The position numbers and the translations under genes were made by a program. From Progne subis subis (lineage: Eukaryota > Chordata > Aves > Passeriformes > Hirundinidae), in the NCBI GenBank assembly GCA_022316685.1, contig JAKJHU010000030.1, forward strand, positions 7,025,860 to 7,089,859: DNA of 64,000 bases, in the 5' to 3' direction. The notes under the pieces are model-generated. The model saw nothing but the letters and a program-made list of their open reading frames with translations, had not been told where the DNA came from and searched no databases. The first letter of the stretch is position 1. Each line of letters begins with the position of its first letter. Below, piece by piece: positions 1 through 13,420 of this stretch.

Positions 1-2749
1 ATTGAATGGCTCTTGTTATTTGGAAACTGAGTTTATGATCTATTTCTTTCTTTTTATTAATTATAATGATGGAGCAAGCACAATGAGCTTTCTGCTCTCC
101 CTCTCTTCAAATTCCAATCTGAAATCCAGAGTTAATGCACTTGGCAGTTTATTGTGTTCTATTTTATGCTGATACAGTTCAGAATAGAATGATTGGTAGC
201 TTAGGGTTATCCCCTTTCTGTTAAAGGTTAATATCACTTTTATTTCTTTTTCTGGCTTTCCTGAGTTTCGGGAATTGTGTATGTATGTGTGTATACATGT
301 GTATATATAAATGAAAAATACATGAGCACACACATGTAAATTTAAATACATATATATGGAATTTTAATATGTTCAAAATTAATCACGCACTCTTCCATCA
401 TACTTTCCAAGTTTACCCTGTTGCCCACTCTAATAAAAACAGGGATCCCATCCTATAAAAAACTTAGGCTATCAAAGTTATATTTATGACTGAAAATGTA
501 ATGTAGTGGTCAAATCTTTTATTGTGCAATTTAACATATTCTATTTTCTGGGAAAAATTAGTGGATATTTTATATTTTTTTCTTTTTTCTTTTACAATAA
601 AAGAGCAGTTATGGTCTACTCTGCATATTTGATTTTCATCTGTTCTGAGTAATGGGTTTTCCTTTAACAGCCTGTAATATGGCATTCATCAAGACAAACC
701 CTGAATCAGAACTGAAAAATAAAAATCCATCTTGCTCTTCTTTTCCTGCTGCCTCCTGCTGCTCAGCTTGATATATTTTTCACACTTAAAGGTAAATGTC
801 TCTTAATGCCAATGTCACTTGATTTTTAGGGTAAAATCTGACTTAGTTTGGACACAGTAAACACAGAAAATCACCATTATGAACACCAATGCCTTTCCTT
901 CAGGCCTCTGACAGTCTACCCAGGTATCTTTCACACTCATTTCTATGGTGTGTTAGTTCCAGTGGACAGTCACTTTGACTCGATGTCATGATATTCACAC
1001 ATAGGTGAGGGAAGACTTTTTCATGTGTTTTTTCTTTCTGAAGCTGTGCAAATGTCAATCTTTGTTATGATGACATAGACCACAAATAAAGTTTCATCAG
1101 TAATTGCTTAGATAATGGTAATTTGACCATTTGACCAAGAAAATTTTATAGGCTGTTGATATGTATGTTTTTAATAAAACAGTGTATTTTCCCATTTTTA
1201 TGTGCTTTTTGACAACATGAATTTCTTGCTTTTCCTATTCCTACAGACAGTATGTATCTTTTTTTTCTCCCTAGGAATCTGATTATTTGCAAAGGTGTGG
1301 GCACCAATAAATACTGTCTTTCTTTACAAATTCAGGGTCTCAGATAGATTCATTTAGTCAGAAAATGATCTCCTATTTACATCCTACACTAAATATGGTA
1401 CATAATTTTGCCCTGCACTAAATATGTTACGTGCAGTTGGAATTCTACAGGTACGAAAAGGAAGAGTAATTATGTTCACACACTATGTTCCACATTTGTA
1501 TATTTGCCACAGGTGACAGATATTGAAAATGTATCACACAATTTTTATACTTTGATTGATTGTTTCTATGAAACAAGTTTTAGGGAGTATGCCAGAAACT
1601 TGCTATTTTTACCAATCCAGAGTAGTGGTGAAAACTGTGCTAAAGACTTAACTCCAAAATGTCTAATACAAACACCTGTACTTGCTTCAGGTTTATCTAA
1701 TACACTAAGCCTGCATTTAGTAATAAGCTATTAACCTTGAAACTCAATCATCTTCCCAAGGATAGTCTCATGCACAAAAAAGAACATATTTTTTTTGGTA
1801 ATATATTCTTGCCTTCCCCAAAGTTGTAGCCAAGCAAAACAGAAGAGACAGCAGGTCTTCTCCTCTGAGCACTGGCACCATGGTATCATCTTGGAAAGCC
1901 AAGCTGGGAGAAGAACAATCATCTGTGATATTGAGAGTGGCATGTTTCAGGTGCCATTAATCCACATGCATGTGCCCCAGCTGCTACACTGGCTGAAAGG
2001 GGTTCACCTGTTGAAAGAGATCCTCTGTCCAGTAACTTAGGGAGCTGAAAAAGGATGAGCAGATGTATCAGCAGGAGCTGGCACCAGATTAAGAAACAAA
2101 TTAGGACCAGAGGCTTCTTATGACTCTCTTGGCTATAGGTACAGGCCTGTAGAAGGGGTAACACTTTATGCAGTCAAAAGCATTCTCAGAAATTTATTTT
2201 GCTTCACACAGAAAATCTGCTAGTAGACTAGCAGGTTGTTCAAATAGAAATTCTATGGAGAATTTCTTTTAGAAAACTTTGGTGAGCAAAACAGTATTAA
2301 ATGTTCATTCTCCAGTCTTCTGTGACCACCTAGAAATTAGCTGAGCATTTTCAAGTAGCTTCTCAAGTACTAAAAACATGCATTGGGTATATGGTTAACT
2401 GAAAAGTTCTAAGTATGTCTGATGCTATATATATCGTAACTGTCGAATTTTATACATTACCTGTATGATCACATTGTGAAGCCTTTTACCATTATTATGA
2501 TTTTATGGCTTAATGCATAGTAATGTTATCCTGGGTGTGACATGCTATGTCCCTTTGTACACTGTGAAAACTGGAAGTACCAAACAGCTCTATGTCAGTG
2601 ACACTACACAGCTTTATCTGAGCCCCAAAGGCAACCATTCAATTGTATGAGACTAGATTTCTAATTTAAACACATCTAAAGATCTTTTGCTAGAGATCAC
2701 AAAAGCCTATACAGTTTTTAGAACAAGACAGAGGCTGTCAGTTTGCCGT
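1..2749. other. ZFPM2 intron 5 (left part): no gene seen
   Basis: AT-rich intronic DNA with scattered T-runs. The reading frames present are short and look random. No repeat family, RNA gene or exon was recognised. The assignment to intron 5 rests on the next exon being human exon 6 by homology. Confidence 0.6.
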
Positions 2750-3320
2750 ATATGAAAGCTCAGTTCATCCAGATCTTGAGTACTGTGTGCAGCTCTGATC
2801 ACAGCTGAGGAAGGGCAGCCAGAGTGATCAAGGGAGCAGCTATCTTATGACAATAGACAAAAAAATCTGAGACTTCTCCATCTGGTGAAGAGAAAGCTGA
2901 GGGGAGAATTTGATACAGGCTTACAAAATCTTGAAGCTGCTGGATAAAGTGAATGAAGAACTGTTATTCCTCAAATCCTGCAGTGCTAAAGGAAACTGGG
3001 AGAAGAACAATTTAAAACAGATTATCGCAGCAGCGAGTTAACTCTGTGAACTTGATGCCACAGGAGCATGTGAAAGACAGTATCAGCAGGTTGAGAGAGA
3101 GATTGGACAAATTCATGGACAACAGACCTGTAAATGGTACTAAGAGGATGTATCCACTAACATTCCTAATCCATGAGCTTGCTTGGGATCTCTTAGGGGA
3201 ATGAACTGCAGAAGGAGGCCAAGTTTGCATATTTTTACTAAATAACATTGCCTGTTGCCACTCTAGAGAAAGAAGTCTGAGCTAGACAGACACCCCCACT
3301 GTTCCACCCGGGTATTTTTT
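2750..3320 (+). mobile_element. Old, decayed CR1-related LINE fragment
   Basis: The stretch follows the 3' part of an ancient CR1-type LINE in order. First comes DNA that would encode 'HPDLEYCVQL' (near 2767-2796). The 3' untranslated part follows, with phrases such as gatacaggcttacaaaatc, atggataaagtgaatgaaga-like and ggacaaattcatggacaaca. Near 3280 is gagctagacagac, matching the known tail of the family. It is broken by small indels and has no open frame. It looks much older than the CR1 copies with the ATTCTATGA-type end elsewhere in the window. Subfamily is not assigned. Confidence 0.7.
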
Positions 3321-6300
3321 ATCTTCCTAAAGATGATGCAGTAGCACAAAGACTATAAAGAGAAGTCATTTTTCTATGAGAATATCAGACAGCAGGAGTG
3401 CTTCTGAGTCGTGTGGTTTACCAGAACCATTAGTAAAAGAGACCCTTCAAAACATTTGTGAGGAAGGATAATAAGCAGGATTATGTTTAATTTTTAAAAG
3501 TATTAATTCTTAAAAATTACTTCATATTTTAAAAGAAAATGTTGTAGAAACACAAATTTCATCTGTCATTTGACCTTCAGATTAGGCTATTAATGGTGAT
3601 TAGGCTGTGATAGTAAAGGAGAAAGATGTATGTTTGCTTCAGCAAGCACAAAACACCCAACACTAATGCTGTGGTGTGAATACAGGCACCCAGACAGGGT
3701 GCCTAGAGATCAAAAAGCCAACCAAAGGTTTTAATTATCATATATATCAATACAATATTCCTAACAGTTGGGTTGCTACCCAGAGCATCTTTCTGCAGAA
3801 GACTGATCACTGCCATATTCTAGAGTCTTTCCTTCATCACTTGCATTTTGATGGCACCTATATCATGTTAAAACTGGCACATCTCCTTTTTAGCAGGCAC
3901 AATTCCACCTAACAGATGGCCATGATGATAGACATGCCAAAGAACCAGTATGTGTATCAAGTTTGATTATTAGGGATAAAATTCCTATCCAAGAATGTTT
4001 GAGTGGCATTCTGCACCTATCATCTGAACCTATTGGTATGGGTTGAAACAAATGCTGCTTCACTAAAGTCAAGGGACTGTGTTAGCTACAAAGTAGGGAG
4101 CTGAGGACTGTGTAATTTAAGGTTTTGGTAAAATGGATGTAAAGGCCATTGCTTCTGGATCACTCACTCCACTCTAGTAAGATTCAGTCACAAAGCAAAT
4201 TGTTAACTTCTACTGCCTATCCAGTGGCGCAATTTAGTGTTTCTGGTGTATTTCCTAGTAAATAGTTGTTCTTTTTCAAATGACATTTTAGCTGGCCAGC
4301 ATAGATCTCACTGCACTACAGACAGTGCAAAAATCTACTGAAAGGAGAACTGAACTATAGACAGTTGGAACACCAAGCAAATGCTTATGAAAGCTGAATT
4401 GCGCATCTCCTAATAGAGACTCCCGTGGTCATAGGGTACGTTATGCTGTACCCGTTTTTCACCACAGTGCAAAGCAGTCATATACTTCATAATAAATACT
4501 TAATTTCAAAATAGCAGACAGTATAATGACAGCAGAAGTATTTTTACTGGTTTAAAGCAAAATTAGTATGTTGTGAAAAGATTATATTACCGAGGTACTC
4601 ACTCTTAATTGTGCCAGAGAAAAATATGAATCATGGGTGTCCAAAAAGGCATCTAATATTCATGTTTTCCCTTTGAAAGAAATCACTGTGATGCATAAAC
4701 AAAACCCTAGAATGTAAAATTGTTAAATTAGAATTTCTGTTAAATATATCTACTTATATTTAGTGGTATTTTATTTCCTTTTTATTTAGGGATGAAAAAG
4801 ATTTCTTAATTTTTTTTCTTTTACATATATTTTCACCAAATTGCTGCAAAGACATCAACATTTATTTCTTTCATATTTCTTCACTTTTTTGTACTTTTGT
4901 TTGACATTCTAAATGCAGAAGAAAGAGTATCAAAGGCTCTAACTAGGTATAATTCACAGAGTTTCAAAATGGGACTTTGTCATTAATTTTCCATTTGAAA
5001 TCGAAACATGTAATCTTGCCTACAGTTGCCTATCCATTATTTATATTAATTTATCATGGTACAGAAGTACCAGACATTTATTTGACTGGTCTAGTATACA
5101 ATCAAATGCAGGTTTTTTTGATGAGGAAATAGTAATTATGATTTAACCTTTCTGATTCAAAAGTCATCAATACACTTCACAATGCTTTGTGGATGCATTA
5201 AACTCTATATTACACTTGTGGAGACTTTCTGTCACGCTGATTGAGGTCAGCAGATTGTTCCCCTAAGTTCTCATCCCCTGGCAGGTGTGCAAAGGCACCA
5301 GGTAACCCAACCTATTACTGTCCTTTTTAAGCTAGTACTTCAGAACCATGATCTGTGACTGCTGAAGAGATTTAAGATCTGTCCTTTGCAAATCGTGTAA
5401 AAAATGTTGAGCAAAAGTAGTTCAACAATCTTTTCCTAATTATTATAAACACATGCCTGTCAAAAGACTAGAATTGAGTTACATTCAGGGGGATTTTATT
5501 TCTTTTGAGTTTTTCTTCCTCGGAATAATTTCTATTTTTTTTACTATTATTATGAGGACACAGATCAAAAAGAGGATTGAAATAAGTTAAAGATTGGGTT
5601 ACTTTGGTAAATTGAAATTGAACTTCATGACTCTACTCTCTGCCTTTTGCAGAAGTAAATAAAACCTGCAAGAGTATACTTTCCTATCGCTACTTTTGCC
5701 ACCATTTTTCTCTAAGGAATGAGAGAGGGATGTTGGAACATGTGCATAAAGGGCTCATTCACTGCCCCCACAGCTGGCCCACTGTGCTGGCTGGCACTGC
5801 CTGCTTTCAGGGTTGCCCAGTGTCCTGTAGGTATATCTCAATGGAGAGGAGTTTGCATCCCCAATTCTCACTTGGTGAGGCTAGTACCCGTCTTTTTTAG
5901 AGGCATTCTTGGGATTTTTTTTTTTTTTTTTTAATTTTTTTCCCAGAAAAGCCTTGATTTTTAGCATGTCTGTCTCTTTGAAGTATTTTCTTCACTGACA
6001 AGCTCTGTAATGCACCACGGTTAAATGTAGGTGCACTAATTTCATTGATGCATATAGACAAACCAATGCTGAAACTACATGAGAGGTCCTATTCCAATTT
6101 GTCCCATACCATTTTTTCACTTAAACAGTGAAATATAGATTTAGATATATTATTAGGTACTACTTGACAAATTGTTAAAAAGCGACTATTATGTCACAAG
6201 ATTTGTAGGATGGATGTTGATGACAGATGGATTTTTTGGCCTTTTTTTTTTTTTTTCTCAAATAAAAGATCAGTTAAATAGAAGATAGGTCTGTCAGATA

Positions 6301-9000
6301 ATTTATCTGATAAGCAATGTTTCTTGTTTAATGGTAATTCTACAAGACCAGTGTGCTTAGTTGAGCATAATTTTTCATCATGAAGTGTTATAGTTAGAAA
6401 TACCACTGATAGATAAGTATTTAGTATCTGTTCACATTGCTTAGATCAACATATCCACGTCCATGTCTTTACAAAGTTAATTTTGTGCTCTGTCTCTTCC
6501 TTGTGAAATTACAATTTACATTTTGATTCACCATAAAATTTAGTTCAAACTTTTCCTACTATTTCGTTCTAGAGATCCGTCTGCTTTTATTTCACAGATG
6601 TCCTTTGATCTCAGGGAGACAATTGCTGTTTTACTACTTTAATGAAGCTTGTATTATAGTAGGCAAAATGAATATTAGACCAAATGGTAGTAGAAATCCC
6701 AGAGGGAAACATGCTTCTCTGCCTGGATCTTGGAAAAGCAGAGTAATTCATTTTACTCACTGATTATATTCAGTAAACCCATATTCCCTATTCTTATTTA
6801 TGGTTTTCTGGTTTTTGTTTTTTGGGTTGGTTTTTTTTTTACTATTATGGTACAGTGTTTCTGTTTGTTGGATTCAACGTACTAGTCACAGTTCTTTTGT
6901 CACAAGTGACACATTGCACAGTTCTTAAGTGTTACTGAGAGGAGAGAATTTGTTGAAGGAGGTAGGAGTTTAAAACGACACTTCATTTATACTTTTAAGT
7001 AGCTAATGCCCATTTCTTACCTGTGTTTTCAACAAACATCAGTCTGGATCATGTTTCACTGCCTTTTAGATCCTTATTTCCTAGAAACCAGGAGGGATCA
7101 GATTTAAAAGTGACATTTCATAAAGGAAACAGCAGGGTATGGACACATATGGAGAATAGAAAGAAACAGAAGATAAAGATACTTGAAGTTAAAAATTAGT
7201 TACACATTTGAGAAAGAATGGATGTGGAAAACACAATTTACAAGAATTTTAGCAGCACACATAATGTCCCCTATCCCTAACATCACATGGAAGTAAGTGG
7301 CCTCAAAATATGGAATTTATTAATAGCTTTGACAATTTTTTGTTGTTCTTTTGACTATTTTTCCACCTATGCAATCTACTTTAGCCACAGACTCAACTTT
7401 GGGAATAGTACTGATGGTTGCACCACACTGCTGGGATGAAGGTTTAGTTCAGAAGTGTCTTTGGGCATTACATCACTCTGTAGAAAAATGCATACACTGC
7501 AACTGAGAGCATGTTGTAAGGACACTCTAAGGTCTGCTGCTAGATGTCATCACAAGGAAAAAAGGCTGCTCAAAAAAAGGGCATAGTTTGACTAGAGCAG
7601 TGGCAATTATCTCAGTACAAATCGATTTGACAGCCAGAAAAATACTGGTTCTTATGCAGATGTGCAAACATGAGTAGCTTCATTTATGTGATTTCTGACC
7701 CCATTCCACATCTGAATTTTGAAGCAACACAAAAGATAGGGAAAGAGGAACTCCTCAATCAGCACTAAGGAGTGTGGAAAAAGCCATAATAATTACTGCT
7801 TTTTAAATCATTACTAAGCAAAACTGAATCATCTCAGAATATCAAAAACTTCCAAGAGTTAAATCTTTCTTAAAGAGAACTGGTAGCCCTAGGAATCAAA
7901 ATGTGGCCAGGACTAGTGATAACGTGTCCCAACTGAACAATATATTTATCTTCTGGATACAATATGGAATTCTTTATAATACAGGTAAAATAACTCAGAA
8001 ACATTTGGTGCCTGTGAGCAAAAAAGATAAATATTTTGTCAATTCTTAGTACAAGGTACACTTTTATTTCTGGTAGGATAAAGAATTTGATTTCTTTTTC
8101 TGCTGCATTTCTTGTAAACTTATGTTAGAGACCAAATAGTAGCTATGAACAAAGATTTCAAGTGATGAGCTGTCCCATGCCTGTTTACAAGTCAGGATTT
8201 CATTTTACATAGAGTTCTCTATAGCAACTTTTTAAAATTTAAATTAGAAACATGGTCAGCAATGCATGCAAAATGTTCATTCATTGTAGTAAACTACAAA
8301 AATACTGCTTTTATGCAATGAGAATGCCATTGTAGAATTTTAAAAGGCATAGAAATAAAAGACTCCGGATTGGAGTGATTTAAACAAACTCACTAGGATA
8401 TAGTAGATGATTAAAATACAATCTATAATTACATTACACTGGTATCAGGTAAGGATAAAAGCCTATAAATACACTGGGGTCAGGGTAAGCATAAAAAATG
8501 AAACAGTTATTTGAATAATCTGAGATCAAGTTGCAGTAATTAAAAATGAATGTATTATTCAAATGAAGGAATTAGGTTACAACACTCCTCATATGAAAAT
8601 ATTATTGTGACAGACTGAAATAAGTTGGAAGTGATTTTGATAAAAAATTGGGGCAAGAAATATAATGATTTACATTGGGGAAAAAGTAGACAATTATGCG
8701 GATGAGAGTATTTGCAGCTCCTCCTTCAAATCCCTCATCAAAACTCATACATTTCAGCTGGCCTCCAGGAATTATCCACTACCGCTAGCCTATTTCTGGA
8801 CATTGCTCTTTCAGATACACAGATCAATCCATTAAAAATTAAACATGCTGTAGCTAAGGACTCTACATGTACTCACAAAGGAATTAATGGGATCTGCACC
8901 CACTAGCAGGCATATTGCTTAATCTACCCCACACATTGCTGTTTATCCATTTTAATTGTCATTACCCAGGTCATTTCTGTAATTTGTCTCCTGTTTTTCT
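3321..9000. other. ZFPM2 intron 5: AT-rich, no gene seen
   Basis: AT-rich sequence with T homopolymers at 5915-5932 (18 Ts) and 6242-6256 (15 Ts). No coding, RNA or clear mobile-element signal was recognised. Confidence 0.55.
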
Positions 9001-9129
9001 TTGTCATCTCCTGTCAGTTTGGAGGCCAAAGTCTACACATAAGACTGACACAAAATGGTGTTATTTATGTAAATAGTTGATGGCCACTTGCAGATTAAGT
9101 ACTTGTTATTATAAATAAAGGTTCTTGAA

Positions 9130-9236
9130 ATCTGACCTTTCCGTGGCAAACTCCTTGGGGCAGGAACCTGTCTGGGGGTGCCTTGAATATGTAAACCAAG
9201 GATATTTAATTATTAATAATAATTAATAATGAAAGA
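9130..9236 (+). repeat. Possible tail of an ancient SINE/LINE
   Basis: The phrase ctccttggggcaggaacctg followed by tctgggggtgcc and an AAT-rich tail (aattattaataataattaat, 9210-9230) resembles the 3' tail of old amniote SINE/LINE families that end in a short-unit AT-rich repeat. The match is by eye and short. Confidence 0.3.
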
Positions 9237-10064
9237 ATACAGAAGGAGACTTGGTGGTTTTTTTCAGGTAATAGCTTTCATATCCTTTATATTAATTAAG
9301 TTTTACAAATGTGCTTTGAGAGCCCTCTCAGAGCAGCTCTTTGCCATTGCCTGTCGCAGGACAGTTGGGAGCGGCTCTGCAGGTGCACATATGCCCATCA
9401 GTGGACCCATCTGAAATTCTCCCAGATATGTAAGTGGTTGCACATCAGAAGTCAGAGCAAGATCAGGAGTAGATTTCTTCATTTTTGCCCAGTGAATGCT
9501 GCCTGAAGTTCTCCTCAAACCTTTCTAGCCCCTGCAAAAGTTTATTGAGAAGATAATTTAGCTCACTTAAAATATGCCTAGCTATGCCCTTTTAAATCCT
9601 CAGTTGATCTTTTTATTATCATATAGCATATTTAAGCCTCTCATTCTTACCTGTTTAATCCTTCGTACTTTTCTAATCTCTTTTGTCTTCCACTCAAAAT
9701 GCTGTGTTTGCTTTCCCCAAGAAGTGGTTGTTTGTTCATTTTATATAGTTTTCTTCTGCAAAGACTTAGGCACTTCTCAATAAGTTGTTCATGCTGAAAC
9801 TTCTTTCTGGTACTGTCAACTCTTTTCTTCAAATTCTTACTCAAATATATTATCTTGATTGTCTTATATATCACTTCCATTTCCAGACAACTGGATCTAT
9901 TATATTTTATAAATTTTACTATTTATAATATTACAATATATAATCTATTACTAGATTATATATCTGAGTAATACTTAAAAGGCATGCAATTATATATAGG
10001 GGACTTCAGATCAAGAAATGGAATAGTCTTGAATGACCTGTCAAAACCAGCCAGATGAAGCTTT

Positions 10065-10086
10065 AAAAAAAAAAAAAAAAAAAAAA
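10065..10086 (+). repeat. Poly(A) run of 22
   Basis: An uninterrupted run of 22 As in intron 5. No retrocopy or LINE body was recognised directly upstream, so it may be a simple repeat or the remains of a retroposon tail. Confidence 0.8.
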
Positions 10087-12059
10087 GTTACAGCTACAGC
10101 TGTTTCCATTCCTCCAGCATTACCCACTCTTCACCTGTCTGTGCAGTTAATTCAGCTAATAGTACCTTGAACTGGTAAATGAGCAGCGAGAGAAAATGTT
10201 AATTCGGATTCAGAGACATGACTTGTGTAGAACTATCCTGAAGTGGTAACTGAAGGATGCAAGGCACAGTATCTCAGACAGTTTGCACGTCTCTGGTATT
10301 GCCATTAAGTAATGTGCTCAGACCAGCTGCAGTGTACCTGTACAACAAAGTCCCCAACTTTAAAAATAACTGTCTATTTAGGAGAATATCATCCCAGCAG
10401 ACTGATCACGGTAAGGCTTGAGAGAATGCTTGCAATGGCCAATAAGTCAGATAGTCACACATGTATATATGTGCTACAGTGTATATGTTACCTGACCTGC
10501 CTATGGATTGATCCGTTAATTATTTTATCAGTTTGTATTTAATGAAAACTGCGAATGTGGGGTGTAGTACAGGGCTGCAAGTAGATGAGAAAGAAAATGA
10601 GAGAAGAGAGTTAAACAGGAAAGAAGTTACTAACTGAGAACCTGCTAGCTAAAAAGACGTAAACACAGAATAAGAAGCTACTCTGAAAGGCATTTTATAT
10701 TGTTATGTCAAGCAGTATTTCCATGGACTGGGGAAATGGGTCTAAACTGTCTCTCCTACACATGGGCAATATTTTCCATTATGAAGATAGACACTAAATC
10801 CCGTTTCCACTTCCAGGGCATAGAGAGCATTGATTTTTCCGGTGTCTTAATAAAGAAGTATGAGGACACATTTTTTGAGATAGGATAGTATAGGATCATC
10901 TGTTCAGAACCAAGAAGAAACACATTAAGGGAGAGAGTAATGGAGCATTTTAGTGATTCTGAGTTTTAGATGCAGATGGCTGTCCGTGTGAGTGGTAACT
11001 TTTAGCAAAACAAAAAGATATGAGACAGTGAAGCATCTCCAGCAGGTTGTGGATATTGTGAGGTTCACTGCTTGTAAACTGGCTAGCATTCAAGAGACTG
11101 TGTTTGGGTCTCAGTCATACGTAGGTTAGGCAATGATGAACTACATTTTTCTATGGTGCCAGATTGCATTCTGTTCCCATTCTCCAGAGAGATTCCAAGT
11201 AGTTCATTATACTTTGTCCTGGTTAAAAAGGAAGAGAGGTAGTAGATAACATTTAGTGTCCAGTAGGACTGGCCAAAGAAGTGCAGCGATGGGTTTATCG
11301 GGGGAATGGGGAGGTGGTGACCATGAGAACAGCCTTATTGGCAGGGTAGATTTCCAAGCAGACGGGGAGGCTTGATAGGTAATTGCTGCCAGTTCTTTCA
11401 TTCTGCTTCGTAAAAATTTCTATTCCCGGGAGCATCCTAAACATATAATAGAACTTTTCTTTAATCTCTGTGACCCCTTTACTTAGAGTAGCCTCATACC
11501 ATTCCTCTTAAGATTTTGTGCAGTTCTAAGGGGCCAGCCAGGACACAGGGGTTCTTACCAGCACTACGGGGCTAGCAGAATTTCACCTCAGTGTGTAATC
11601 CCTTCTCCTCCAAAAGCCAGATAGTTCTTCAGGGATCACTGCATGCTTGACATCAAATTTCTTCATTACCCTCATGAGACAGAGATAAGTGTTCAAAGGT
11701 TTCCACAAACCTTTAACATCAGGATTCCCACGTGTTTCCATGGGAGTCATGCACCCTGGAATGCTGTTTTTGCTCAGCAACAGAAATATTATGAAGTGGC
11801 TGATGTTGGATTAGTTTTCAGCCCTGGCTGCATCTTTTCACTCTCCAGTGTTGCAGGGGAATGATTTGGTAGAAATAAGCACCTGTGTGGTTGTAGGTAA
11901 GCACAGGTGATTTCTGTGAACACCATGTAGGCAGGGGCAGAGAGACCTCACCCTGTGCTGCCTTTGCCATCTGCGTGCAGATCTGGGGTATCATGCCAGA
12001 GGAGGGGGTGACATAGTCCAGTACTGCTGTGTCACAGCTTCGGCGTGCTCAAAAACTGA

Positions 12060-13050
12060 CTCTCCCGAGGGCTTCAGCATCCACCACAGCCTGCCCAGCG
12101 TCGGAGGTGGCAACAGCTGCCTTCGTGCGGATGTGCCATCACAGCCCGGGTTCCTTGTCCCCAAAGTTTTGATGGAAGTGGAGGGGCAGAGGGAGCCCAG
12201 CGGCGGGGTGGGGGCGCGGGGCGGTGCCCACCTGAGGCTCTTTCCGGAGCAGGGAGGGTACTGCCCAGGAGCAGGGAAGTGGTCCCTAAACAGCTCCTTA
12301 AGCGAGCAGACAACACTTTCATCGATATTGTTCGCTTTGCGCGTCAATCCGGCAGTTTATTTAAAATATCCTCTGCGGTACCGTCCCTGCGCCCCGCCGT
12401 GAGGGGACGCATCTCCCCCCGCGGGAGCGACAGGCGCGCTGTCTATGGCGACAGGAGCGGTGTCTGTCGCGACAGGGGCGGGGCAGTGTCTGTGGCGACA
12501 GGGGCGGGGTGGGGCGGTGTCTGTCGCGACAGGAGCGGCGCGGTGTCTGTGGTGACAGGAGCGGGGTGGGGCGGTGTCTGTCGCGACAGGAGCGGCGCGG
12601 TGTCTGTGGTGACAGGGGCGGGGTGGGGCGTTGTCTGTCGCGACAGGAGCGGCGCGGTGTCTGTGGTGACAGGGGCGGGGTGGGGCGGTGTCTGTCGCGA
12701 CAGGAGCGGCGCGGTGTCTGTGGTGACAGGAGCGGGGTGGGGCGGTGTCTGTCGCGACAGGAGCGGCGCGGTGTCTGTGGTGACAGGGGCGGGGTGGGGC
12801 GGTGTCTGTCGCGACAGGAGCGGGGCGGTGTCTGTGGTGACAGGGGCGGGGTGGGGCGGTGTCTGTCGCGACAGGAGCGGCGCGGTGTCGGGAGCGGCCT
12901 CGGTGGGCGCGCGGGGCCGGGTGCAGCCTGTGGGGAAGGGAAGCAGCCACGGCGGCGCCACAGCGACACCTGCGGGCCGCGGCGGGGAGCGCGAGCAGCG
13001 GCGCTGCCGGCAGCAGCTCGCTGGAAAATTCTCACAACTTTGTCTCTTTG
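12060..13050. promoter_or_regulatory. GC-rich, CpG-rich block inside ZFPM2 intron 5
   Basis: GC content and CpG frequency rise sharply against the AT-rich surroundings. The block includes the 57-bp minisatellite (12440-12890) and non-repetitive CpG-rich flanks (12180-12260 and 12890-13020, for example ggccgcggcggggagcgcga). It ends abruptly in AT-rich DNA near 13060. It could be an intragenic CpG island acting as a promoter of an alternative ZFPM2 transcript or a non-coding RNA, or only a by-product of the GC-rich tandem repeat. No exon was identified. Confidence 0.5.
12440..12890 (+). repeat. 57-bp GC-rich minisatellite, about eight copies
   Basis: The marker CTGTCGCGACAG starts at 12464, 12521, 12578, 12635, 12692, 12749, 12806 and 12863, each 57 bases apart. 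Each unit is two related half-units of about 26 and 31 bases: one with gtgtctgtcgcgacagg, the other with gtgtctgtggtgacagg followed by ggcggggtggggcgg. The first half holds a perfect 12-base palindrome; the second has closely spaced G-runs able to form a G-quadruplex. Copies differ by only a few substitutions, so the array is young or homogenised. Because 57 is a multiple of 3, frames on both strands stay open for 170-300 codons. These are judged non-coding. Confidence 0.95.
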
Positions 13051-13246
13051 CGCGGGGACCAAAAGAAATTTTTAATTCCAGCTTACTGTTTTCAAATATT
13101 GCCGTATTAGCCCCCTACCAGTTAAAAAAAAAAAGAAAAAAAAAGTGTTACGCAAGTCTTTTTAAAACTGTGACTCTTCTAACTTTATAGGTTAGCTCAG
13201 TACTATCATGCCAAGGACATCACCTGACCAAGTTACTTTACATTTG

Positions 13247-13420
13247 TAATTCTTCACTGTGAGGGTAGTGAGGCATTGGTACATGTTGCCCAGAGACATT
13301 GTGGATGTCCCATCCCTGGAAACACTCAAGGCCAGGCTGGATGGCACTCTGAGCATTCTGGTCTATGGCAGGGGGATTAGATCTTTAAGATCCCTTCCAA
13401 CCCAAGCCATTCTATAAGTA
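13247..13420 (+). mobile_element. CR1 LINE, 5'-truncated 3' end
   Basis: The sequence ttcttcactgtgagggtagt, tgttgcccagagacattgtg and cccttccaacccaagccat followed by tctataag is the typical last 170 bases of an avian CR1 element in sense orientation. Only the 3' untranslated part is present, as usual for 5'-truncated LINE insertions. Confidence 0.85.

Noticed and set aside
12279..13190. 303-codon frame (+) and 172-233-codon frames (-) over the minisatellite
   Set aside because: They exist only because the repeat unit is 57 bases. They contain no known domain and the same DNA is open on both strands.
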